NCBI GenBank assembly: GCA_016293155.1
Contig: JAEDEU010000005.1
Location: 1 to 40,734 of the forward strand
Direction of reading: 5' to 3'
Length of the DNA stretch: 40,734 nucleotides
Source: Clostridiaceae bacterium
GTDB lineage: Bacteria; Bacillota; Clostridia; Oscillospirales; Butyricicoccaceae
This document shows, piece after piece, positions 14,311 to 20,900 of this stretch (its first letter is position 1; each line of letters begins with the position of its first letter). The notes beneath the pieces were generated by a model, which was not told where the DNA came from, did no database searches, and worked only from the letters and a program-made list of their open reading frames with translations. Made by a program: the position numbers and the translations under genes.

Positions 14311-15297
14311 ATGGCTGGAAAGCTGAATAAAAAGTTTTTATCCGATAACAGCATTTGGCTGGTATTTATCGGCATGTGTGTTATCGTTACTGTTGCATCC
14401 GGCGGTATCTTCCTGTCTTGGAACAACATTAAGTCTGTCCTGATGTCCGAGTCCGTTATCGGTATTCTGACCATGGGCGTTATGTGGGCGATTCTCTCCA
14501 AGGGCATCGACCTGTCTCCCGGTGCTGTCGTAGCACTGACCTCGGTTATTTCCGCATCTATGGTACAGAAGGCTGACTACGCTGACAAGCTGTTCCCGAA
14601 CATGCCGGATATGCCGATTATCGTAGGTATTGTAGTTGCTATCATCGCTGGTACCCTGATCGGTGTCCTGAACGGCTGGCTGATCGCTTACACCAAGATC
14701 CCGGCATTCATCGCTACCCTTGGTACTCAGCTGATCGCAAAGGCTCTGGCAAACATGTACACCAGCGCATACCCGGTACCGACCCTGAAGGATTCCTTCA
14801 AGTTCCTCGGTCAGGGCACCATCGCAGGCGTTATGCCGGTAGTCGTCGTGATCTGCATTATCTTCGTCATTGTATCCGGCTTCATGCTGACTCAGACCCG
14901 CTTCGGTAAGCACGTATATGCAATCGGCGGCAACGATCAGGCAGCACGCGTAGCTGGTATCAACGTTGAGAAGAACCTGATTATGGTTTACACCTGGTGT
15001 GCATTCTGTGCATCTGTCGGCGGCATCCTGCTGGCTGCACGTTCCGGTTCCGGTAACGCATCCTATGGTCTGAACTACGAGCTGGATGCAATCGCAGCAG
15101 CTACCGTAGGCGGTACTTCCCACTCCGGTGGTGTCTGCCGTATCTCCGGCGTTATCGCTGGTATCCTGATCATGGGCGTTCTGAAGAACGGTATGCTTCT
15201 GCTTGGTATGAACGCATACCTGCAGCAGGCATTCAAGGGCGCGATCATCATCATCGCAGTTGTCCTTGACATGAGAAAGAATGTTAAGAAGGTTTAA
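14311..15297 (+). CDS. CUT2-type sugar ABC transporter permease (RbsC/MglC-like)
   Basis: A 328-residue membrane protein with about nine to ten hydrophobic segments. It is the channel subunit for the binding protein and ATPase encoded just upstream. The family motifs GIDLSPGAVVALTSV (about 65-79), IPAFIATLGTQ (about 130-140), the EAA-like GGNDQAARVAGI (about 208-219) and ATVGGTSHSGG are present. An AAAGGGG site lies before the ATG. It is the last gene of the operon and is followed by a strong terminator. CUT2 systems carry ribose, galactose, xylose or inositols; context favours an inositol or related polyol. Confidence 0.94.
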   Translation: MAGKLNKKFLSDNSIWLVFIGMCVIVTVASGGIFLSWNNIKSVLMSESVIGILTMGVMWAILSKGIDLSPGAVVALTSVISASMVQKADYADKLFPNMPDMPIIVGIVVAIIAGTLIGVLNGWLIAYTKIPAFIATLGTQLIAKALANMYTSAYPVPTLKDSFKFLGQGTIAGVMPVVVVICIIFVIVSGFMLTQTRFGKHVYAIGGNDQAARVAGINVEKNLIMVYTWCAFCASVGGILLAARSGSGNASYGLNYELDAIAAATVGGTSHSGGVCRISGVIAGILIMGVLKNGMLLLGMNAYLQQAFKGAIIIIAVVLDMRKNVKKV

Positions 15298-15329
15298 TCC
15301 GTAAGATTTTACTGAATTAGTTCTATCAG

Positions 15330-15361
15330 CCGGCTCCGAGCAATCGGAGCCGGTTTTTTTG
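15330..15361 (+). terminator. terminator of the ABC importer operon
   Basis: A perfect 10-bp stem, CCGGCTCCGA/TCGGAGCCGG (15330-15339 with 15344-15353), with loop GCAA and seven T. Confidence 0.95.
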
Positions 15362-15387
15362 ACATAATCCGTAAAACAGGATAAAAT
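15359..15387 (+). promoter_or_regulatory. promoter of the Tet(M)-like GTPase gene
   Basis: TTGACA (15359-15364), 17 bp, TAAAAT (15382-15387). Its first bases are the last T residues of the preceding terminator. Confidence 0.75.
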
Positions 15388-15407
15388 AGAACAAAAGGGG
15401 GAATTCG

Positions 15408-17291
15408 GTGAACAAGACCTTTGGGATTCTGGCGCATGTCGATGCGGGAAAAACGACCCTGTCGGAGCGCATTTTATATCGTACAGGAGCAATCCGTACC
15501 TGCGGCAGAGTGGATGACGGAGCGGCCTATCTGGACAGTGACCGGATCGAACGCGCCCGCGGCATTACCATATTTACCGGACAGGCGCATTTTTGCTATG
15601 AGGGCTGTGAATATGATCTGCTGGACACGCCTGGACATGCGGATTTTTCCGCAGAGATGGAGCGCGCCATCCGTGCAATGGATTATGCGGTTCTGGTGGT
15701 CAGTGCGGCAGAGGGCGTACAGGGACATACCCTTACCATCTGGCGCATTCTGGAGCAGGCACAGGTTCCGGTATTTCTGTTTGTGAATAAAATCGACCGG
15801 AGCGGCGCAGACCGTGACCGGGTGATGGAGGAAATCCGCCGCCTGCTCAGTCCGGATGCGGTATGGCTGGAGCAGTCTGAGGCGTGCGCGGAGTCCATTG
15901 CGGAACGGGACGATGAACTGCTCGAACAGTATCTTTTGGGCGAATGTACACCGGAGGATCTGGAACAGGGGTTGATTGATCTGATTGCAGCGCGTCGGAT
16001 TTTTCCGTGTATGTCGGGCAGTGCATTGCAGGATGTCGGCGTAGCGGAATTTTTGCGGGCATTTCATCGTCTGACCGTGCCGCGCATCCCGGAGCAGGCA
16101 CGTGCCTTCCGCATCCGCCGGGATGCAGGCGGAACCCGACTGACCTTTTATAAGGTAGGACAGCAGCCGCTTGCGGCGAAATCCGTACTGGACGGGGAAA
16201 AGATCAATGAGATTCGCCTGTATCACGGTGAAAAATATACAACGGTGCAAAGTGCACCGCCGGGCTGTATCTGTGCCGTGACCGGTCTGACGCAGCCGCT
16301 CCCGTCCGAGGGCGAGTGTCAGCCGATTCTGCGGGCAAGGGTGGAGTCCGAGCACGATATCCATGCAGTGCTCAGGATGTGCCGCATCTTGGAAGAAGAG
16401 GATCCTGCGCTACAGGTGCAGTGGAACGAGGAAACACAGGAAATTACCATCGGCGTGATGGGCAGAGTGCAGCTGGAAATTCTGTGTGAGATTGCGCAGG
16501 AGCGCTTCGGCATTCCGATTGCATTTGGAAAATCCACGCTGATTTACCGCGAGACGATTGCCGCACCGGCTGCCGGCTTTGGACATTTTGAACCGCTGCG
16601 GCATTATGCTGAGGTACACCTCTGGCTGGAGCCGGGTTCACGCGGCAGCGGGATTACCTTCCGAAGCGGGCTGAAGACGGATGTACTGGATGCTCACTGG
16701 CAGAATTTGATTCAAACGCATATTTTTGAACGCGAGCACAGAGGAGTGCTGACCGGCTCTCCGGTGACAGATATCTGCTTTGTGCTTGCCAACGGGCGCG
16801 CGCATCTGAAGCACACAGAGGGCGGAGATTTTCGTCAGGCGACATGGCGCGCCGTCCGTCAGGGACTGATGAGCGCGCAGAGTATTTTGCTTGAACCGGT
16901 ATATGCGTTCCGGATTCAGTGTGAAATCGACCAGATAGGGCGGATTTTATCCGATTTGACTGCGCGGCATTGTGAGACCGAGCCGCCGGAGATCGGCGCC
17001 GTCCATGCGGAAATTACCGGACGAGGACCTGCCGCCGAGCTGCTGGACTATCCGGAGGAGCTGACCGACCTGACCCGAGGCAAGGGCACCATGGCACTGC
17101 GCATGGACGGGTGGCAGGAATGCCACAACAGCGCAGAGGTGATCGAGCGAATCGGATATCAGGCGGAACGAGATACGGAACAGCCGATGCACTCGATTTT
17201 TTGCAGCCATGGAGCCGGTTATCCCGTCCCGTGGGATGAGGTGCCGCAGGCGGTGCACTGCGAGAAGCGGCCGTATGAGGAATTTATTTGA
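15408..17291 (+). CDS. divergent ribosomal-protection-type translation GTPase (Tet(M)-like)
   Basis: A 627-residue EF-G-like GTPase; GTG 15408 follows a GGGGG site. The G domain has AHVDAGKT (9-16), RGITI (51-55), DTPGH (73-77) and NKID (127-130). The remaining domains align in order with Tet(M)/Tet(W), the ribosomal protection proteins that eject tetracycline from the 30S subunit, and the length is close to their roughly 640 residues. In domain IV, where Tet(M) has the SPVS-type loop used to displace the drug, this protein instead reads HLKHTEGGDFR (around 465-475). It is therefore a homologue whose resistance function is doubtful; a general ribosome-rescue role is possible. No transfer genes are adjacent. 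Confidence 0.82.
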   Translation: MNKTFGILAHVDAGKTTLSERILYRTGAIRTCGRVDDGAAYLDSDRIERARGITIFTGQAHFCYEGCEYDLLDTPGHADFSAEMERAIRAMDYAVLVVSAAEGVQGHTLTIWRILEQAQVPVFLFVNKIDRSGADRDRVMEEIRRLLSPDAVWLEQSEACAESIAERDDELLEQYLLGECTPEDLEQGLIDLIAARRIFPCMSGSALQDVGVAEFLRAFHRLTVPRIPEQARAFRIRRDAGGTRLTFYKVGQQPLAAKSVLDGEKINEIRLYHGEKYTTVQSAPPGCICAVTGLTQPLPSEGECQPILRARVESEHDIHAVLRMCRILEEEDPALQVQWNEETQEITIGVMGRVQLEILCEIAQERFGIPIAFGKSTLIYRETIAAPAAGFGHFEPLRHYAEVHLWLEPGSRGSGITFRSGLKTDVLDAHWQNLIQTHIFEREHRGVLTGSPVTDICFVLANGRAHLKHTEGGDFRQATWRAVRQGLMSAQSILLEPVYAFRIQCEIDQIGRILSDLTARHCETEPPEIGAVHAEITGRGPAAELLDYPEELTDLTRGKGTMALRMDGWQECHNSAEVIERIGYQAERDTEQPMHSIFCSHGAGYPVPWDEVPQAVHCEKRPYEEFI

Positions 17292-17306
17292 ACCCCGCAA
17301 AAATCA

Positions 17307-17335
17307 TTGTGCCCGTACCGGCAAAATGATATAAT
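17307..17335 (+). promoter_or_regulatory. promoter of the isochorismatase-family gene
   Basis: TTGTGC (17307-17312), 17 bp, TATAAT (17330-17335). Confidence 0.75.
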
Positions 17336-17369
17336 AAAACTATCATATGAAACATAAGGAGAGATTGTA

Positions 17370-17912
17370 ATGAGAATTTTGAAGGAAAACTGCGTTGCAC
17401 TGGTCATTGACTATCAGGAGAAGCTGATTCCGGCGATGAGCGGCATTGACAGCCTGCTGGAGCGCTCGGAGATCCTGCTCAAGGGACTGAATGCACTGGA
17501 GGTTCCAATGATCGTTTCCCAGCAGTATCCGCGCGGACTGGGTCAGACCCTGCCGCAGATTCTGGAGGCATCCGGCGGCGCGCCGACCTTTGACAAGGCA
17601 TCGTTCAGCCTGTGGGATGACGAGGCGCTGCGCGGTGCGATTGAGGCAAGCGGCAAAAAGACCGTGATTATCTGCGGTGTAGAGGCACATGTATGCGTGC
17701 TTCAGACGGCGGTTGATCTGCTGGAAAACGGCTATCAGGTTGTCATGGTTGACGACTGCATCAGCTCCAGAAGACCGAGCGATAAGGAGATCGCAATGAA
17801 ACGCGCAATGCATGAGGGCGCAACGCTGACTACCAGCGAAGCAATTCTGTTTGAGTTGCAGCGCATCTCCGGAACACCTACTTTTAAGACGATTTCCAAG
17901 CTTGTAAAGTGA
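17370..17912 (+). CDS. isochorismatase-fold cysteine hydrolase
   Basis: A 180-residue cytoplasmic hydrolase of the isochorismatase/nicotinamidase superfamily. The catalytic triad expected for the family is visible as D14 (LVIDYQEKL), K76 (FDKASFSLW) and C109 (GVEAHVCV). The cis-peptide region GVEAHVCVLQTA is well kept. The zinc-binding residues of nicotinamidases are not evident, so it is more likely an uncharacterised amide or ester hydrolase. It has an AAGGAG site and its own consensus-like promoter, and no functional partner is adjacent. The substrate cannot be read from the sequence. Confidence 0.88.
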   Translation: MRILKENCVALVIDYQEKLIPAMSGIDSLLERSEILLKGLNALEVPMIVSQQYPRGLGQTLPQILEASGGAPTFDKASFSLWDDEALRGAIEASGKKTVIICGVEAHVCVLQTAVDLLENGYQVVMVDDCISSRRPSDKEIAMKRAMHEGATLTTSEAILFELQRISGTPTFKTISKLVK

Positions 17913-18102
17913 ATAATATGTCATAATATGTTGGTGACACATTGCGCCGGAGAATGACGGCTGGACAGGCGTTTGGGCGTTTTTTATAGGGAAAACGTGC
18001 AAATTATCGAAATTTTTTCGCTTTTGTAAAAATAAACCATGAAACCTCGATGAATCGAAGTGAAAATCAGTAACATAATACATATACACCCCATTTGTAA
18101 GG

Positions 18103-18111
18103 TGCTATAAT
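18103..18111 (+). promoter_or_regulatory. extended -10 promoter of the XRE gene
   Basis: TG-C-TATAAT (TATAAT at 18106-18111) with no good -35: an extended -10 type promoter. The upstream gap (17913-18100) shows only a weak GC-rich stem before T6 near 17985, a possible terminator of the preceding gene. Confidence 0.6.
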
Positions 18112-18180
18112 AATCGTGTTATTGGACAGAACGTGAGTGTTGCTGGACCAAATAGATCGATTCCACAGAGGTGACAAAAA

Positions 18181-18384
18181 ATGAGAGATTGGCTTGTCGA
18201 ACTGAGAAAAAGTAAGGGCTTCACTCAGGAAGTAACCGCACAGAAGGCACATATTGCACGCAGCTACTATACCCGTATTGAGCTGGGTGATTACCGTCTG
18301 CCGGTTGGTACTGCAATGCGCATTGCAGAAGCACTGGATTTCGATTGGGTTCGTTTTTACGAGACCCCTGCTCAGTCTGAGTAA
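18181..18384 (+). CDS. small XRE-family helix-turn-helix regulator
   Basis: A 67-residue DNA-binding protein made of a single Cro/C1-type domain: LVELRKSKGFTQEVTAQKAH (5-24) then ARSYYTRIELGDYRLPVGTA, covering the five expected helices. There is no sensor or oligomerisation domain. The GAGGTG site is well placed. It has its own extended -10 promoter and a strong terminator, so it is a single-gene unit. Stand-alone XRE proteins of this size often repress their own promoter or a neighbour. No operator is obvious, and the target is unknown. Confidence 0.88.
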   Translation: MRDWLVELRKSKGFTQEVTAQKAHIARSYYTRIELGDYRLPVGTAMRIAEALDFDWVRFYETPAQSE

Positions 18385-18399
18385 ACCAAGGAAAGCATG

Positions 18400-18421
18400 C
18401 CGTCAGTCTCCTACCTGACGG
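18400..18421 (+). repeat. short inverted repeat after the XRE gene
   Basis: CCGTCAG/CTGACGG (18400-18406 with 18415-18421), 8-nt loop, no T run. It precedes the main terminator and may help stabilise the mRNA end. Confidence 0.5.
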
Positions 18422-18423
18422 AC

Positions 18424-18456
18424 AACAAAGCCGGGATATTATCCCGGCTTTGTTCT
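18424..18456 (+). terminator. terminator of the XRE gene
   Basis: A perfect 14-bp stem, AACAAAGCCGGGAT/ATCCCGGCTTTGTT (18424-18437 with 18441-18454), with a 3-nt loop. Confidence 0.85.
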
Positions 18457-18477
18457 TTGCCTGATTTATGCTATAAT
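18450..18477 (+). promoter_or_regulatory. promoter of the OYE-like gene
   Basis: TTGTTC (18450-18455), 16 bp, and an extended TG-C-TATAAT (TATAAT 18472-18477). The -35 overlaps the terminator stem before it. Confidence 0.6.
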
Positions 18478-18542
18478 ATCGGCAGAACAAGTGAGTTGTG
18501 TTTTCTGATGAGAGAGGGAATATGACGAAAGGACGGGCTTTT

Positions 18543-19601
18543 ATGAGCAAAATTTTTACACCGGTGAAACTGGGACAGCTGTTTATTAAAAATCGTATCG
18601 CACAGTCGTCCACTCAGAGCTATCTGGGCTATCCGGACGGCAGATTTCATGAGGATGAGATCCAGCTGGCGCGGGAAATGGCGCAGAACGAAGTTGGACT
18701 GCTGTTTTCACCGCATACCTTTGTGTCGTATGACGGGCAGGCATCGCCCTGCCAGAACCGTCTGGATGATGACCGGTTTATTGAAAATCAAAGGAAAGCG
18801 AATGATGCCGTGCACCAGTTCGGTGCGCGCCGCATTGCGCAGATTACGCACGCCGGACGTCTGGCGATTGCCAACGCAGAGCATCCGGACACCTCTGATA
18901 ATCTGACACCGGATACGCTGACCGAGGAGCAGATGGAGCGGGTGCGCGGGGATTTTATCCGTGCGGCGGTTCGGGCGCAAAAGGCGGAGTTTGACGGCGT
19001 AGAGGTGCACTGTGCGCATGGATATCTGTTATCCTCGATGATTTCTCCGGTCTACAATCATCGCACGGATGCCTACGGCGGCAGCGCAGAAAACCGCTTT
19101 CGCCTGGCGGAGGAGATCATTCAGGGCATTCGGGAGGCGTGCGGTCCGGACTATCCGATTTTTATTAAGATCAATTCCAATGTCGAGGAGAATGACGAGG
19201 CATATGAGGCGGATCTGCTCTGCATTCTGCGCAGATGCGAGCAGCTGGGCATAGCGGCAGCGGAGCTGAGCGGCTATAATTTCCGTTCGTTTTCTCAGGA
19301 GGTACGTGATTATTATCTGGAGCGCGCCGCGCGGATGCAGGTACAGTGCAGTCTGCCGCTCATTCTGGTCGGCGGTATTAAGAGCTTTGCAGACATGGAG
19401 CGTGCGCTGGATGCAGGCATGTCCATGGTTTCCATCGCGCGCGGTCTGCTGTGTGAGCCGGATCTGATTACGCGGCTCAAGGCGGGGCAGGAGCGCACAA
19501 GATGCATCAACTGTAACCGCTGCTCCAGCCTCTGGAAGGAGAACGGGAAACGGTGTGTATTCCATGAGAAATCCTATCCCAGGCTGATGGAGATCACCTG
19601 A
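18543..19601 (+). CDS. single-domain NADH:flavin oxidoreductase (Old Yellow Enzyme family)
   Basis: A 352-residue FMN-binding TIM barrel. ATG 18543 is preferred because AAAGGA lies 9 nt upstream; an ATG at 18522 would add seven residues. Family motifs are KNRIAQSSTQSYLGYPDG, QITHAGRLA, GVEVHCAHGYLLSSMISPVYN, AYGGSAENRFRLAEEII and the phosphate-binding GGIKSF...VSIARGLLCEPDL. Near the end is CINCNRC...C, a 4Fe-4S-like cluster motif known from multidomain enoate and dienoyl-CoA reductases, but the protein stops just after it. The usual C-terminal NAD(P)H/FAD domain is absent. It may need a partner for electrons. The substrate is unknown. Confidence 0.88.
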   Translation: MSKIFTPVKLGQLFIKNRIAQSSTQSYLGYPDGRFHEDEIQLAREMAQNEVGLLFSPHTFVSYDGQASPCQNRLDDDRFIENQRKANDAVHQFGARRIAQITHAGRLAIANAEHPDTSDNLTPDTLTEEQMERVRGDFIRAAVRAQKAEFDGVEVHCAHGYLLSSMISPVYNHRTDAYGGSAENRFRLAEEIIQGIREACGPDYPIFIKINSNVEENDEAYEADLLCILRRCEQLGIAAAELSGYNFRSFSQEVRDYYLERAARMQVQCSLPLILVGGIKSFADMERALDAGMSMVSIARGLLCEPDLITRLKAGQERTRCINCNRCSSLWKENGKRCVFHEKSYPRLMEIT

Positions 19602-19660
19602 TTGTAGAAAATGCGGAGAAAATAAATGAAATATGGTGCTGGTTTGTGTGATATGATATG

Positions 19661-19689
19661 TTGACAGATACACGGAAAGCGCGTATAAT
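19661..19689 (+). promoter_or_regulatory. full-consensus promoter with no gene behind it
   Basis: TTGACA (19661-19666), 17 bp, TATAAT (19684-19689): an exact sigma-A consensus. Transcription would start near 19696, a few bases before the hairpin element. Confidence 0.85.
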
Positions 19690-19695
19690 AAAGCC

Positions 19696-19741
19696 ATGCT
19701 AACAAAGACGTTGCAGAAAGAGTTCTGTGACGTCTTTTTCT
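19696..19741 (+). ncRNA. candidate short RNA: ANTAR-like hairpin overlapping a terminator
   Basis: Hairpin A is UAAC/GUUG (19700-19703 with 19710-19713; outer pair U.G) around the hexaloop AAAGAC, A at position 1 and G at position 4. Hairpin B, CAGAA/TTCTG (19714-19718 with 19723-19727), follows with no gap. The alternative terminator is a 15-bp stem (19704-19718 with 19723-19737) that uses the loop and 3' strand of A, then TTTTTC. The default product would be an RNA of about 45 nt. The same design precedes the type III glutamine synthetase gene. No gene lies downstream on this strand for 1.1 kb. Confidence 0.6.
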
Positions 19742-19972
19742 TTTCTCTCTCCTAATTAGCTAGCCGATCTCGGATCGGCGTCATAATGAACCGGCAGGCC
19801 TGGACAACCTGTTGGCCTTTATTGTATTGCGAACAGATACAGTATGTTCGATATTTCCGGACAAAATATCGAAAACCCTTCCTATTTCACCATTCCTCTA
19901 TGGACATCTTCAAAATCTTCAATTTTTTTCAAACTCTTCAAACTCAAAGCTGTATTTGTTCCGAATGAAAAA

Positions 19973-20006
19973 AGCACGCACCTTTCAGCAGAGTGCGTGC
20001 TTTTTC
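19973..20006. terminator. bidirectional terminator
   Basis: AGCACGCAC/GTGCGTGCT (19973-19981 with 19993-20001), with A6 on one side and TTTTTCTT on the other. It ends the minus-strand Crp-like gene and any read-through from 19.7 kb. Confidence 0.85.
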
Positions 20007-20016
20007 TTCCGATTTT

Positions 20017-20691
20017 TTATTGTGAGTGCAGACCGGTGAGCTGCTCCAGACCATAGCGGTTCAGGATCAGCAGCCGCTTTTCAAAGCGTGCGATCAATGC
20101 ACTTTTTTCCATCTGCGCCAGAGAGCGGTACAGCGTTGCCCGGCTGATATCTAGTGAATGAGCAAGACCGGTGTAGCCATCGTGCAGATTCAGCTCGTCT
20201 CCGGGGCAGAACTCTAATAAATAGAGTGCAATGCGTGCTGCCGGTGACGGAGCGGTAAAGCTGTTGATGCGAACCATCAGATGATGGATCAGCTTTGAGA
20301 GGATGGACATATAATTCATTGCCAGCTGAGAATCATTTTTCAGCAGCGGGAACAGCAGATCCTTTTCAAAGAATGCGACCGTACAGGTGCTGTGAGCGGT
20401 TACGGTGCTAAACATCGGCGTGTCCTCTGCTTCAAACAGCAGATTACCATTGAAAAAGCTGCCCGGTCCCAGCGTGTCAAGCGGAATACTGTTGAGATTA
20501 TATACAGTAATATAACCGGATAAAACACATACAAGTGAATGAGAAAAATTCGGGGTATCACTCAGCTTCTGACCTTTATCGTAGCGCTGCACAATGACCC
20601 GATCGAGGAGCGGATAATAGCGCGGAAGACCGCAGGACTCAAAAAGAGCCGTATGCAACAGAAAATCTTTTTGCTTCTCATTTGGAGTCAT
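20017..20691 (-). CDS. Crp/Fnr-family transcriptional regulator
   Basis: A 224-residue protein. ATG 20691 is chosen because AAAGGGG lies 7 nt upstream; the longer frame has no ribosome binding site. Residues about 15-125 form a cyclic-nucleotide-binding-like jelly roll (YDKGQKLSDT, VLSGYITVYNL, LGPGSFFNGNLLF). Residues about 150-215 hold a Crp-type helix-turn-helix (GLAHSLDISRATLYRSLAQM). The N-terminal cysteine cluster of FNR is absent, so oxygen sensing by an Fe-S cluster is unlikely. The cAMP-contacting residues are not clear. It diverges from the M20 dipeptidase gene. The palindrome TTGTGACAA (20717-20725) lies just after its own -10 and could be an autoregulatory site. Confidence 0.88.
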   Translation of the reverse strand: MTPNEKQKDFLLHTALFESCGLPRYYPLLDRVIVQRYDKGQKLSDTPNFSHSLVCVLSGYITVYNLNSIPLDTLGPGSFFNGNLLFEAEDTPMFSTVTAHSTCTVAFFEKDLLFPLLKNDSQLAMNYMSILSKLIHHLMVRINSFTAPSPAARIALYLLEFCPGDELNLHDGYTGLAHSLDISRATLYRSLAQMEKSALIARFEKRLLILNRYGLEQLTGLHSQ

Positions 20692-20740
20692 AAGAATTCC
20701 CCTTTCTTGAAAGATGTTGTGACAAAATCTGCCTATACCT

Positions 20741-20769
20741 ATTTTAGCGGCGCATATGACATACGTCAA
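20741..20769 (-). promoter_or_regulatory. promoter of the Crp-like regulator gene
   Basis: On the minus strand, TTGACG (20769-20764), 17 bp, TAAAAT (20746-20741). Confidence 0.7.
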
Positions 20770-20798
20770 GCTATTCTCGCTCGAAAAAATCAAAAAGG

Positions 20799-20828
20799 TT
20801 GACAAAGATTTGCATGATATTTTATAAT
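20799..20828 (+). promoter_or_regulatory. promoter of the M20 dipeptidase gene
   Basis: TTGACA (20799-20804), 18 bp, TATAAT (20823-20828). Confidence 0.75.
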
Positions 20829-20900
20829 AACTCATAAAATGTTGAATAACATGGTTCAAAAAAGACAAACATCGTAAAAATACATCATAGAGGTGGAAAA

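Larger units (their letters stand above)
19602..20016. other. gene-free stretch with a promoter and a chain of hairpins
   Basis: A 415-bp gap. It holds a full-consensus promoter (19661-19689), an ANTAR-like hairpin/terminator element (19700-19741), a GCCGATC/GATCGGC hairpin (19763-19779), an AGGCC/GGCCT hairpin followed by TTTATT (19796-19823), a perfect 10-bp inverted repeat TTCGATATTT/AAATATCGAA (19847-19873), and a bidirectional terminator (19973-20006). Short open frames here lack ribosome binding sites, so I take it as non-coding. Confidence 0.65.

Noticed and set aside
18193..18200. TTGTCGAA, a Spo0A-box match
   Set aside because: It lies inside the coding sequence of the HTH gene as a single copy, with no promoter nearby on that side.
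19786..20056. Three overlapping plus-strand open frames of 60-75 codons
   Set aside because: None has a ribosome binding site, they run through the bidirectional terminator and their sequences look like translated AT-rich spacer.
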